Of a stretch of DNA of 64,000 nucleotides, positions 34,028 through 41,886 are shown one piece after another. The notes beneath the pieces were generated by a model. The model was not told the DNA's origin. It did not search any database and saw nothing but the letters and a program-made list of their open reading frames with translations. The DNA lies in IMG/VR virus record IMGVR_UViG_3300025137_000023, positions 1-64,000 of that record; one strand, given 5' to 3'. Positions within the stretch are counted from its first letter, which is position 1, and each line of letters opens with the position of its first letter. The translations under genes and the position numbers were made by a program. Origin of the DNA: a virus.

Positions 34028-34413
34028 TATTTGTCTTTTGGAGAATCTTTAGGTTCGTAGTATTCTTTATACTCGTTGATTATATTATCTTGTTGAATTA
34101 AATATGCTCTAATTTGAGCAAAGTTAATAGATAATGCTTCATAGCCTTCATCAGTTAAACCAAATATAACTGCATCAGTATTTTGTTCTTTTAATTTAGC
34201 AAATACTTCTTCAGCATTTTCACTGTTAATGATAATCCATTTGATATCAGATAAGTTTGCCGGAACCGGTTTCTCTAAATTAAGAGGTAGTCTCGGTTCT
34301 TCTTTAGTAAAAATTTCTAACTGTTTGACTGCCGTGCTACAACTAGTAAGGAACGTAACTAGGATTAGCAAGACTAGGACATTCAGGATTGATTTCTGAC
34401 TTCTTAGTAGCAT
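34027..34413 (-). CDS. o-spanin-like lipoprotein
   Basis: 128 residues. The signal sequence ends in VTFLTSC (lipobox, C25). The gene starts 71 nt inside the preceding coiled-coil gene in another frame, the classical Rz/Rz1 nesting. Spanin pairs fuse inner and outer membranes after the wall is cut. The domain PRLPLNLEKPVPANLSDIKW is longer than in lambda Rz1, so this is an unusual outer partner. Confidence 0.65.
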   Translation of the reverse strand: MLLRSQKSILNVLVLLILVTFLTSCSTAVKQLEIFTKEEPRLPLNLEKPVPANLSDIKWIIINSENAEEVFAKLKEQNTDAVIFGLTDEGYEALSINFAQIRAYLIQQDNIINEYKEYYEPKDSPKDK

Positions 34414-34828
34414 TTTTCTCTTTCTCGGTTAAAGGACTGCCCATTGCAATATCAAAACATCTTTTTGCGTTTGCACTTCCTTTATTGATTATTTTCTCTA
34501 TTACTTTTGATTTCTTAATGGCAAGGTCACCCAAATCTCTCTGGTCTCCTTTGCCATTAACTTTATTAAATTTGTTGTCTAATACTTTTATTTCTTTGTT
34601 TAGTGTATCGACTAAAACATTAAGTCTTTTATTAGTTTCGTTAATTGCCACAAAGTCTGCTTTCATTTGAGCAAGTGCCTGTTTTTGATCTTCAACACCT
34701 TGTTCTAATAACATATTGTTGGCTTCACTTGTTGCCAAATCGGCTTTAAGATTCTTAACGTAAATAAACCCGCCACCTGCTCCTGCAAGTACGAGTAACA
34801 ATAATCCTATTTTTAGTCCACTAAACAT
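34343..34828 (-). CDS. i-spanin-like membrane protein
   Basis: 161 residues: N-terminal membrane helix (6-24), then a long coiled coil (about 28-95) and a C-terminal part with two cysteines (KRCFDIAMG, ECPSLANPSY). This matches an Rz-type inner-membrane spanin. It follows the endolysin gene by 6 nt. Confidence 0.7.
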   Translation of the reverse strand: MFSGLKIGLLLLVLAGAGGGFIYVKNLKADLATSEANNMLLEQGVEDQKQALAQMKADFVAINETNKRLNVLVDTLNKEIKVLDNKFNKVNGKGDQRDLGDLAIKKSKVIEKIINKGSANAKRCFDIAMGSPLTEKEKNATKKSEINPECPSLANPSYVPY

Positions 34829-34834
34829 AAAGTA

Positions 34835-35347
34835 TTAACCTACTAATTTTTTTGCTAGTTCTGTGGTTTCATTAACACGTCTTGTCCAGCCTCTGCCAAA
34901 TGTAGCAAAGTGACTTAATTTTTCATAATAGGCTTGTCTGTTACTTTGATAAGTTTCAATAGTATCTACAAGTCCATTATCGTCCACATATTCTTTTAAT
35001 TTTGCTAAAGTGTTAGGACCAATTCCGCCGTCTGCTACTGTACCAATCATTGTTTGTAAGTATTTTGCGGCTCTACCGGGACCTGCGTTTACACCAAAGT
35101 CGAATACACATAAGTCTAATCCACCTGGTAGTTCATCGCCTTTCATTTTATCCCAATATCCTTTTTTGTAAATTGGTGCGACGTCTTCGACTAACAAGTC
35201 TTTCATATCTTTTGTGCCGCCGTGTTCTAAGTACACTTTTTTTGTAACTCCTAGGTTAGTTTCCCCACCTGGATCGTTAGGGTGATTTACATAACCACCT
35301 TCGTGATGTAGAATTGCTTCTAAACATTTATCATAATTTGATTGCAT
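34835..35347 (-). CDS. GH108 endolysin
   Basis: 170 residues. LHHEGGYVNHPNDPGGETNL carries the family's catalytic Glu (E16), and GLDLCVFDFGVNAGP starts the C-terminal peptidoglycan-binding part. It cleaves peptidoglycan to release progeny. There is no signal peptide, so it needs a holin to reach the wall. Confidence 0.93.
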   Translation of the reverse strand: MQSNYDKCLEAILHHEGGYVNHPNDPGGETNLGVTKKVYLEHGGTKDMKDLLVEDVAPIYKKGYWDKMKGDELPGGLDLCVFDFGVNAGPGRAAKYLQTMIGTVADGGIGPNTLAKLKEYVDDNGLVDTIETYQSNRQAYYEKLSHFATFGRGWTRRVNETTELAKKLVG

Positions 35348-35360
35348 TGTCTTTGCCTTT

Positions 35361-35930
35361 TTAAGTTTTTATATTGGCAAGAGACTGTATGAATGATGTG
35401 TCTTTATCTTTAGGCGCTTTTCGATATCTTTTATTAGGATCTAAGCCAGCCTGCATCATCATATCATCAAGCTCTTGTTCCTGCATTAGTCTATTTCTGT
35501 ATGCTTTAGGACTAGTTGGAATAACTTTTAAATTTTCTTCTGTTACAGGTAAAGGGTATTCGTTCTTATAATATGCAAATTGCCAATCCTGCTCTTTAGT
35601 AAGATGATTTAAGTCGCCTAATAATTCAACAATTTTATTCGGTGAATTAGTTCTACGATTAAATTCAACAAATACTGTAACTTTGCCTCTATCATCTGTT
35701 GCTGGACTTTGATTGGCATCTAGTACCCATTCATATCCAGATTCAATAAATTCAACTAGATCTTTTGCCGCTTCTTTGTGCATGGCTTTAAAACCTAAAA
35801 CAACAACTTGATCATCTTCGCCCATTTTACTTTTGAATCTATCAATAGTTACTGTGGGATCGATTAGATCAAATAAGTCTCCATTACGAAGACCTTCAAA
35901 TAATTTATTCTTGGGATTCTGTGTTGTCAT
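35361..35930 (-). CDS. conserved T4-like marine phage protein
   Basis: 189 residues from ATG 35930 (ATG 35942 is an alternative). NKLFEGLRNGDLFDLIDPTVTIDRF and a mixed alpha/beta body are typical of a core-linked gene of marine T4-like phages with unknown role. It overlaps the upstream gene by 26 nt, implying coupled translation; probably virion-related. Confidence 0.6.
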   Translation of the reverse strand: MTTQNPKNKLFEGLRNGDLFDLIDPTVTIDRFKSKMGEDDQVVVLGFKAMHKEAAKDLVEFIESGYEWVLDANQSPATDDRGKVTVFVEFNRRTNSPNKIVELLGDLNHLTKEQDWQFAYYKNEYPLPVTEENLKVIPTSPKAYRNRLMQEQELDDMMMQAGLDPNKRYRKAPKDKDTSFIQSLANIKT

Positions 35931-36420
35931 TTTCTGTACCATCTAAATCTAGGTCTTGTTGATAAGCACTGTTAATATCATCTAAGTCTACTTTTTCACC
36001 TTCAATTTCCATTGTGCCACGATATATATCTGACATAATAGTTTTAGGCATTCTGATTTCAACTAACCAAATAGGATCTGTTTTTAATTTAGGATATCTT
36101 CCACCTGGAGCATAATCGTCTGGTGCTTTAACAGTTACAGGACTTTCTAATACATCTTTTTTATAGTTAACTTTGATGTTATAGTCAAGTAATCTTTTTG
36201 CACCTATAGGCTCTGGCATCATTTTATGAGGCCACATAAAACTACACGTTACCCAATGTTTATCAACTTTAGGTCCCGCTACTAGTTCGCCTTTAATCCA
36301 GTTTTCGTAAACATATAAATGAACACTGTCTAAAACACGTTCAAAGTCTACTAGTGTAGCCATAAAACTTTCGGCTTGGTATAGTTTATTAACGTTTTCC
36401 GCTATATCTTTTGAATTCAT
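35905..36420 (-). CDS. conserved T4-like marine phage protein
   Basis: 171 residues. FERVLDSVHLYVYENWIKGELV, then SFMWPHKMMPEPIGAKRLL and KTDPIWLVEIRMPK, a pattern conserved in marine myoviruses and likely structural or assembly-related. The C-terminus is very acidic. A late-type promoter lies upstream. Confidence 0.6.
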   Translation of the reverse strand: MNSKDIAENVNKLYQAESFMATLVDFERVLDSVHLYVYENWIKGELVAGPKVDKHWVTCSFMWPHKMMPEPIGAKRLLDYNIKVNYKKDVLESPVTVKAPDDYAPGGRYPKLKTDPIWLVEIRMPKTIMSDIYRGTMEIEGEKVDLDDINSAYQQDLDLDGTENDNTESQE

Positions 36421-36451
36421 GATTTACTTACCGTCTTTTCGTTACTCAAAG

Positions 36452-36459
36452 TATTTATC
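36452..36459 (-). promoter_or_regulatory. T4-late-like promoter GATAAATA
   Basis: 31 nt before ATG 36420, in the divergent region between this late operon and phoH. Confidence 0.6.
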
Positions 36460-36568
36460 CTTTTTAAAGGTTCTAACTTATTATCGCTTATTTCTCGTCT
36501 AGAAGAGTTAAATATTTTTAAGTATATGACAACTCATATACCCCAACATTAAACGCAGGAGGTTCAAA

Positions 36569-37297
36569 TTGGGCAAACGTAGACACAGAAAAGAAGAATA
36601 TATGTATATCTCACAAGATAATCACTATAATAACACTGCACGACATAAAAAACAAGTCAATATAATTCCTAGAAGTAGAACGCAGGAATCCTATGTAGAT
36701 GCATTACTCACGTCAAATAAGAGTATTGTATTTGCTTCAGGACCAGCAGGAACGGGTAAAACCCTTATTGCTATGCTTTCGGCTATTAAACATTTTAAAC
36801 AAGGAGAAGTTGATAAAATTATTATGACCAGACCAGCAGTTGGTGTAGATGATGAGAAACATGGATTCTTACCAGGTGATCTCAACCAAAAAATGGAACC
36901 ATGGACTCGTCCATTGTTCGATGTTTTACACGAATATTACTCTCCTAAAGAAACAGCCAAAATGCTAGACGAACAAATCATCGAAATATCACCCCTAGCA
37001 TTTATGAGAGGTCGCACATTTAAAAATGCATATATCGTCGCAGACGAAATGCAAAATGCAACGCCAAATCAGATGAAGATGCTATTGACCAGAATCGGCG
37101 AAGGAAGTAAAATTGTTGTAACCGGAGATGTTAAACAGACTGATCGAAGTAATAAAGACAACGGCTTATTAGATTTCATGAAACTTGTACAAACAAAAGA
37201 TTCAAAATATATTGAATGTGTACAATTTTCACATAATGATATTGAACGTCATCCAGCAGTAACGGAGGTATTAGCAATTTATGGTGATAATGATTAA
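36569..37297 (+). CDS. phoH: PhoH-like ATPase
   Basis: 242 residues. P-loop GPAGTGKT (58-65), then VADEMQNATPNQMKMLLTRIG and VTGDVKQTD, all diagnostic of PhoH. It is widespread in marine phages and tied to phosphate stress in hosts, though its activity (RNA-linked ATPase) is unsettled. The start is probably TTG 36569: AGGAGG lies exactly 6 nt before it and the basic N-terminus MGKRRHRKEE fits; ATG 36602 is the fallback. One of few plus-strand genes. Confidence 0.95.
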   Translation: MGKRRHRKEEYMYISQDNHYNNTARHKKQVNIIPRSRTQESYVDALLTSNKSIVFASGPAGTGKTLIAMLSAIKHFKQGEVDKIIMTRPAVGVDDEKHGFLPGDLNQKMEPWTRPLFDVLHEYYSPKETAKMLDEQIIEISPLAFMRGRTFKNAYIVADEMQNATPNQMKMLLTRIGEGSKIVVTGDVKQTDRSNKDNGLLDFMKLVQTKDSKYIECVQFSHNDIERHPAVTEVLAIYGDND

Positions 37298-37311
37298 GTA
37301 AATTTTATAAT

Positions 37312-37330
37312 GTAGTGTTCCGGACACTAC
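37312..37330. terminator. hairpin between convergent phoH and transporter genes
   Basis: GTAGTGT/ACACTAC, 7 bp with a 5-nt loop, 15 nt after the phoH stop. A second imperfect stem (TGGGTG...CACCCA, about 37360-37380) serves the other strand. Neither has a clear U-tract. Confidence 0.5.
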
Positions 37331-37384
37331 TGCTATGAATACTGTATCGGTGATTATGGGTGAGCCGAAACCCACCCACTATCT

Positions 37385-38347
37385 TTAAAATCCGTTTGGT
37401 ATTAATACATAGTGAATTGTAATAACAATACCTACTGATGCTAACAATCCTGTTATCATCTTAAGAAAGTCTTTGCCAACTAAAGGAAATACTACTTTTA
37501 GTTTTCCATTGCCTAGCATAGTTGCCATTGCAAGTTCACGTCCACATAATAGTCCAACAAATACCCATGTTGTTGACATTGGGATATCATTGAGTTCTTT
37601 AAAGAACCAAAGCACTAACCAATAAAACAAATCAATTAACGTTGCACTTCTTACATATCTTGTATTGTGCTTTTCTAATACAATTTGTTGTATTTTTCCT
37701 CCACGTTCTCTAAACATAAAGAACAAGCCTATAACAAACACAAGGCTTATCATAACCATTAATTCAAAGTTTACTTGTCTTGGCAGGAATACGGCAATGT
37801 TTGCCATGTCATGACTTAACCAAGTCCACCATAAAAAACCAGTAGTTACCCATTGACCAACTCGCCAATATACTTTGTGTTTTTCTTTTACAGGGTCGTG
37901 CTTTTCATCTATAAATTTAGTTATAACAATCCATATGGCATAAGCCGCCACTGCCGCGACTGCATAACCCATAATAGATTTCATTAACATTTTTTCTAAT
38001 ACAAATGTACTAGCAAATGCCGACAATACTAAAAATGATGTACTAACAGGAATACCTACCCTTGTTAGTATTAAAAGTAAAGCAGGTGCCATTGCATGAT
38101 ACCATTTTACTTCTTGCCACGGTATCCTATTAAGACGTCCGTATGATATATCTCCTCCATTCACTGTCCAGCCATACCATAAGGCCCAAAGCAAAACCGC
38201 CGATGCGGCGATCCATAAAGTTTTCCAATTAAATTTTTCGTTGTTTGATGCAATCCATGTACCGAGAGTTTGTACTGAATCGTTTGCGATAACTGAATAA
38301 GCGGCTAGTAAAAAACCTACACCCATCCAAAGTGTTAATGCGTCCAT
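37385..38347 (-). CDS. PiT-family phosphate transporter
   Basis: 320 residues from ATG 38347 (GGAG 7 nt upstream). Two inverted PiT signatures are visible: ANDSVQTLGTWIAS near the N-terminus and SHDMANIAVFLPRQ in the middle, plus IPMSTTWVFVGLLCGRELA near the end. Eight or more hydrophobic helices. It would import phosphate by ion symport in the host inner membrane. The convergent neighbour is phoH. Shorter than bacterial PitA (about 500), near archaeal sizes. Confidence 0.88.
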   Translation of the reverse strand: MDALTLWMGVGFLLAAYSVIANDSVQTLGTWIASNNEKFNWKTLWIAASAVLLWALWYGWTVNGGDISYGRLNRIPWQEVKWYHAMAPALLLILTRVGIPVSTSFLVLSAFASTFVLEKMLMKSIMGYAVAAVAAYAIWIVITKFIDEKHDPVKEKHKVYWRVGQWVTTGFLWWTWLSHDMANIAVFLPRQVNFELMVMISLVFVIGLFFMFRERGGKIQQIVLEKHNTRYVRSATLIDLFYWLVLWFFKELNDIPMSTTWVFVGLLCGRELAMATMLGNGKLKVVFPLVGKDFLKMITGLLASVGIVITIHYVLIPNGF

Positions 38348-38404
38348 TTTATATCTCCATTCGACCAAGCTCGACGTTGCTTGAATTGATTTATATATTA
38401 TTTC

Positions 38405-38434
38405 ATTGTAACACTATTTACTTGGTAATGTCAA
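38405..38434 (-). promoter_or_regulatory. sigma70-like promoter for the PiT transporter
   Basis: TTGACA (38429-38434), 18-nt spacer, TACAAT (38405-38410). Just upstream is CTGTAAT (38442-38448), one mismatch from a PhoB half-site, but the second half-site is poor. Confidence 0.6.
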
Positions 38435-38470
38435 AAGAAAGATTACAGTTTTGTTAAATGATTTGCAACC

Positions 38471-39052
38471 TTAGACTGTTACAATATTATAGATGTGTTC
38501 CCAATCCTTTGCTATTGGGTAAGGATACTCGCCATTCATGTTGTGTCCATGTTCTACAAGTATAGGTTTAAGTCCTGCTTTTGATCCTGCTTCGCAGTTT
38601 ACAGGTTTGTCTTCAATCCACCAAAGTTTGGATCCTTTGTATTGTGCAAGTGTTTCATCTTTATCGTCTCCAGTACCTAAACAAATTAGTTTAGTAAAGA
38701 CTCCTTCTCCGAACAACTTGTCTAAATTTTTCTGTCTTAGCCTTTTTGCATATTTGTTGTTACTTAATGATGTAATGCAATGAAACTCCCAACCTTCGTC
38801 AGCAAGTTTTGTAACATATTGAACTGCGTCACGTAGAGCAGGTAAGTATCCGATTGTAGCACTTTCATTAAACTGTCTAATTAGTGTTTTAACTTGTGCT
38901 TTCGGAATACCATAACGTTCAGCCATATCGTATTTGAACTGGTATCCTTTTGTAGTTTTAAATCCATGTTCTTCCATCCAACAGTTAAAGGCGAACTCCC
39001 AATTAAGTAGTACACCATCTGCATCTGTTAATATAATTTTTTTCAATTTCAT
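38471..39052 (-). CDS. HAD-superfamily phosphatase/nucleotidase
   Basis: 193 residues. D10-A-D12-GVLLNW is HAD motif I, CITSLSNN motif II and WWIEDKPVN motif IV. Likely a small-molecule or nucleotide phosphatase. It has its own sigma70-like promoter. Confidence 0.8.
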   Translation of the reverse strand: MKLKKIILTDADGVLLNWEFAFNCWMEEHGFKTTKGYQFKYDMAERYGIPKAQVKTLIRQFNESATIGYLPALRDAVQYVTKLADEGWEFHCITSLSNNKYAKRLRQKNLDKLFGEGVFTKLICLGTGDDKDETLAQYKGSKLWWIEDKPVNCEAGSKAGLKPILVEHGHNMNGEYPYPIAKDWEHIYNIVTV

Positions 39053-39083
39053 CTTCTTCTTTTATTGTTTAACTTACAATACT

Positions 39084-39111
39084 AATATAGCACATTATGT
39101 CGTTTTGTCAA
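39084..39111 (-). promoter_or_regulatory. sigma70-like promoter
   Basis: TTGACA (39106-39111), 16-nt spacer, TATATT (39084-39089), leading to the HAD gene. Confidence 0.75.
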
Positions 39112-39265
39112 CCTTTTTTGCTTTAGATTTACCTTTCCAGCGATTTAATTTTTGCACGTCATCGGTTCTAGCACCCGGTTCACACACTGTAATTTTATTG
39201 CCTTTTGCTAACCATTCTTGTACTAGTTTATCGTGCTTAATTTGTTCTTCTTGAGTTATAGCCAT
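39095..39265 (-). CDS. hypothetical small basic protein
   Basis: 56 residues from ATG 39265 (AAGG upstream), helical start, then VCEPGARTDDVQKLNRWKGK and a Lys-rich tail. Its 3' end overlaps the promoter of the next gene. Confidence 0.5.
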   Translation of the reverse strand: MAITQEEQIKHDKLVQEWLAKGNKITVCEPGARTDDVQKLNRWKGKSKAKKVDKTT

Positions 39266-39286
39266 GTTAAGCCTTTCTGTAAGGTT

Positions 39287-39319
39287 GAACCCCCAGCGAC
39301 GGTACAACACTGGGGGTTC
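39287..39319. other. strong 10-bp hairpin
   Basis: GAACCCCCAG and CTGGGGGTTC pair perfectly around a 13-nt loop, between the stop at 39357 and ATG 39265. There is no U-tract on either side. Terminator, RNase barrier or regulatory stem. Confidence 0.6.
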
Positions 39320-39356
39320 GTGTAAGTTAAGAAGGAGATCGTACCGTTAACTTGGT

Positions 39357-40079
39357 TCACGTTATCTTAACGTAATTAAGTTGTGATTCTTTAACACCAT
39401 CGTACCACCTACTGAAATCAGTACGTTTTACTTTAGCATAAATTTTTACTTCTTTATTAACTTTATCAAGCCAATTATGTTGACTCCAAAAAGTAATTAG
39501 TTGATTATTGTTAGTAATACCAACATAGATATAACTAGTATAGTTACGACTATAAATTCCTGAAATAAGTTTAGCAGTAGTATTAATCTTAGTACCAACT
39601 GAACCAATCCAATCTCCTGTACAGGTTGCTAGTATCATATCTTCTAAACTCTCACGTTTTATAGTTCTTAAATATGTTTGTGGAATACTTGCAATTAATC
39701 CAAAATCGTAAGTAGTAATATCATCTTTTTCAAATGTTGCATATAAGTTAGATTCAAAACCATTTAGGTCTCCTGCTATGGCTCTCATAGCCAATCCTTC
39801 TAACCATTCAGAACATTCTTTTGAATTTTGTTTGTCTTTTTTTGAAGGGGTAATTTCTGTCTTGTTTAAGAGATCGATTGTTTCTGGTGTCATACCATAA
39901 TGTACATCACTTAAATTAAATCGAATAATTTCTTTATTAGAAACTGTTTTAGGAACAGCCTTATTATCGATCATCTCGATTTCAGTATCCTTAACGTATT
40001 TCTTGTTGAAGGATTGTGAAGCAAATGCCATTGCTAATACGTCTGTGAATTTGAAAGTTTCTTTACCAAATTTTGACAT
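39357..40079 (-). CDS. hypothetical early protein
   Basis: 240 residues, mixed alpha/beta, with no motif I can name. It is preceded by AGGAGAAGT and a strong sigma70-like promoter, and followed by a strong hairpin, so it is a single early transcription unit. Possible host-takeover factor by position only. Confidence 0.6.
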   Translation of the reverse strand: MSKFGKETFKFTDVLAMAFASQSFNKKYVKDTEIEMIDNKAVPKTVSNKEIIRFNLSDVHYGMTPETIDLLNKTEITPSKKDKQNSKECSEWLEGLAMRAIAGDLNGFESNLYATFEKDDITTYDFGLIASIPQTYLRTIKRESLEDMILATCTGDWIGSVGTKINTTAKLISGIYSRNYTSYIYVGITNNNQLITFWSQHNWLDKVNKEVKIYAKVKRTDFSRWYDGVKESQLNYVKIT

Positions 40080-40109
40080 CTACTTCTCCTTTTAATTAAC
40101 TATAATTAC

Positions 40110-40137
40110 AATATAACACAAAATGCCGTATTGTCAA
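40110..40137 (-). promoter_or_regulatory. sigma70-like promoter
   Basis: TTGACA (40132-40137), 16-nt spacer, TATATT (40110-40115). The spacer end TTTTGTGT also occurs in the promoter at 25-52. Confidence 0.75.
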
Positions 40138-40143
40138 CCTTTT

Positions 40144-40269
40144 TTATAGTCTTTTTGCGATTTTTTCTTTAGTAAATTCTGCCGCACCTGTAACATCTTT
40201 TCCAATGCCAGCAACAGTTGAACAAGCACCTAGAGATAGTGCTATTATAATAATCATAATGTATTTCAT
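40144..40269 (-). CDS. entericidin-like small lipoprotein
   Basis: 41 residues: MKYIMIIIIALSLGAC is a lipoprotein signal (C16), followed by STVAGIGKDVTGAAE, which matches the C-N/S-T-V-x-G-x-G-x-D-x-x-x-A-G core of the EcnA/EcnB (entericidin) family. These are envelope lipoproteins linked to stationary-phase lysis in bacteria. The ATG overlaps the upstream TGA (ATGA). Confidence 0.65.
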   Translation of the reverse strand: MKYIMIIIIALSLGACSTVAGIGKDVTGAAEFTKEKIAKRL

Positions 40270-40421
40270 TGATCTTCTTCCTTTTTTATGTAAAAATGTG
40301 GATACGCCTTTGGACGTTGTTCTTTGACCTGTTCTAAATACTCATTTGCATCCGACTCAGAGTCAAACTTTGCAACGACAACTTCGTCGTGTACTCTCGG
40401 AATGTATATGACTTGAAACAT
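40266..40421 (-). CDS. conserved small phage protein
   Basis: 51 residues, beta-alpha pattern FQVIYIPRVHDEVVVAKFD ... ANEYLEQVKEQRPKAYPHFYI, of a type common in marine myoviruses. It fills the gap after the next upstream gene and overlaps the lipoprotein gene by 4 nt. Confidence 0.6.
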   Translation of the reverse strand: MFQVIYIPRVHDEVVVAKFDSESDANEYLEQVKEQRPKAYPHFYIKKEEDQ

Positions 40422-40748
40422 CTACTCACCCACCCAAGCCTTTTCAAGTTTTTCGGCGTGCTTTTGTTTAAGCATATCTAGTTTCTTTTTATTTTTAGGT
40501 GCATGAATTTCTTTATTTGCATAATCGATTAATTGCATCTCTTCTGGCTTTAAGTCTTTGGCTCTGATGCTCCAAAGTTCTCCAAACCTACTTAAACGAT
40601 ATCCTAAGTCAGATAGTTTATTTGCTCTGATATCATCTTTTTCGATAAATGCTAGATCCATCATATCCTTACCTAATTGCATAACTTCCATCTCATTGGA
40701 AGTAATGTCGTAAATGCTCATGGTTTTACCCGTCATTTGATTAGTCAT
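40422..40748 (-). CDS. hypothetical helical protein
   Basis: 108 residues, helical, Lys-rich at the C-terminus (KNKKKLDMLKQKHAEKLEKAW). AGAGGG precedes the ATG. Unknown function. Confidence 0.55.
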   Translation of the reverse strand: MTNQMTGKTMSIYDITSNEMEVMQLGKDMMDLAFIEKDDIRANKLSDLGYRLSRFGELWSIRAKDLKPEEMQLIDYANKEIHAPKNKKKLDMLKQKHAEKLEKAWVGE

Positions 40749-40771
40749 TGTAGCCCTCTTCTATGTTTTGA

Positions 40772-41278
40772 TTATTTAAGTTTAAGTGTCGTGTCTTTGT
40801 GGTCTTGATTACAAGTCCACTTTTGTTTAGATAACTTGTTCGCTTGAGCCCAGCGGATAAACAAACCAAGTTCTCTGCCATGTGCTTCAACTTCCCAAGG
40901 GTAGTCGTAGTAATTTTCGTCATTTTCTTCAAACATCTTACCGCACCAACGTATTTTGTCAGCCCGGGCCATGTCAACCATTTCGCCTTTAGCAAACTGT
41001 TTAACGTGAACCATTTCGTGTGCAATAGTTTCAAGTAACCTACGAAGTCGTAATTTACTATCTGCTCGGACAGTAAACTCACGTGGTCTCCAGTTGTTGT
41101 CTTCCCAACATGAATCACCATACACTTGCTCCTTTTTCATTAAATTGGCTACAAGTTGTATTTCGACGTCTAAGTTCTTTTGGAGTCGCTTTGACATCAG
41201 AGTGTCTGCCGCAAATCTGGCTAGACTCTCTACATAATTTCGCTGGGTTTTGCACCCACCTGTCACTGAAATTTTCAT
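40772..41278 (-). CDS. SprT-like zinc metallopeptidase
   Basis: 168 residues. H87-E88-x-x-H91 in TIAHEMVHVKQF is the zinc site, with a downstream E in WEVEAHGRE as likely third ligand. SprT/Spartan-type proteins process DNA-associated proteins. It has a near-consensus promoter of its own. Confidence 0.8.
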   Translation of the reverse strand: MKISVTGGCKTQRNYVESLARFAADTLMSKRLQKNLDVEIQLVANLMKKEQVYGDSCWEDNNWRPREFTVRADSKLRLRRLLETIAHEMVHVKQFAKGEMVDMARADKIRWCGKMFEENDENYYDYPWEVEAHGRELGLFIRWAQANKLSKQKWTCNQDHKDTTLKLK

Positions 41279-41312
41279 ATCTGTTCTCTATACTATTTAA
41301 CATCATACACAC

Positions 41313-41340
41313 ATTATAACATAAGCAGATTATCTGTCAA
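41313..41340 (-). promoter_or_regulatory. sigma70-like promoter (near consensus)
   Basis: TTGACA (41335-41340), 16-nt spacer, perfect TATAAT (41313-41318), reading toward the SprT-like gene. Confidence 0.8.
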
Positions 41341-41409
41341 CCTATAAAAAACCCTTTATTTTCAACGATTGCGATATTTTGTAATAAAAATTATTTAAAA
41401 AAGATATCA

Positions 41410-41886
41410 TTAAACTACCATATTATCCTTTTTTCTACCCAGATAATCCTGTTCCATAATAGTTTTGATATTATGGCACGTTTTACATAATGCACTTATA
41501 TTCTCCTGTGTATCGTCTCCGCCCATGGATTTAAGCACTTGATGATCTCCATCCATAACAGATCTCATTGCTCTTAATCTAACAAAAGGATCCTCTATTT
41601 GATCAAATCTTGGATCTTCTTGTACATTATATCCACAGCCAGGAAAACTTTCAGTACCTACACACACCCAGCCTCTATAGAATGTATGTGGTCTATCAGG
41701 TTTACCAAGTCCTCCATATGGAACACTTTTTAACTGATGATCTCTGCATAAACAATCTCCACCAGGACCTTGATGTACACTTAATAGTTTATTACAATCC
41801 ACTAGTTTACACGTTAAGCCTAATTGTGCTTGTTTCATTCTTACACTAGAACTTTTAAGTTTGTCTTTGTTAGGATCTCTAATCAT
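41410..41886 (-). CDS. HNH endonuclease
   Basis: 158 residues. MDGDHQVLKSMGGDD, then ENISALCKTCHNIK supplies the HNH beta-beta-alpha-metal site; several earlier CxxC-like cysteines (CRDH, GCGYN) suggest an extra zinc site. It could be a free-standing homing nuclease or have a role in packaging or host DNA cleavage. Confidence 0.8.
   Translation of the reverse strand: MIRDPNKDKLKSSSVRMKQAQLGLTCKLVDCNKLLSVHQGPGGDCLCRDHQLKSVPYGGLGKPDRPHTFYRGWVCVGTESFPGCGYNVQEDPRFDQIEDPFVRLRAMRSVMDGDHQVLKSMGGDDTQENISALCKTCHNIKTIMEQDYLGRKKDNMVV

Noticed and set aside
38431-38448. PhoB box upstream of the PiT transporter
   Set aside because: One half-site (CTGTAAT) is good but the second (CTTTTGA) matches only three of seven positions, so it is not listed as a site.
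40741-41121. 126-codon minus-strand open frame
   Set aside because: Shadow of the SprT-like gene; the HExxH frame is the real one.
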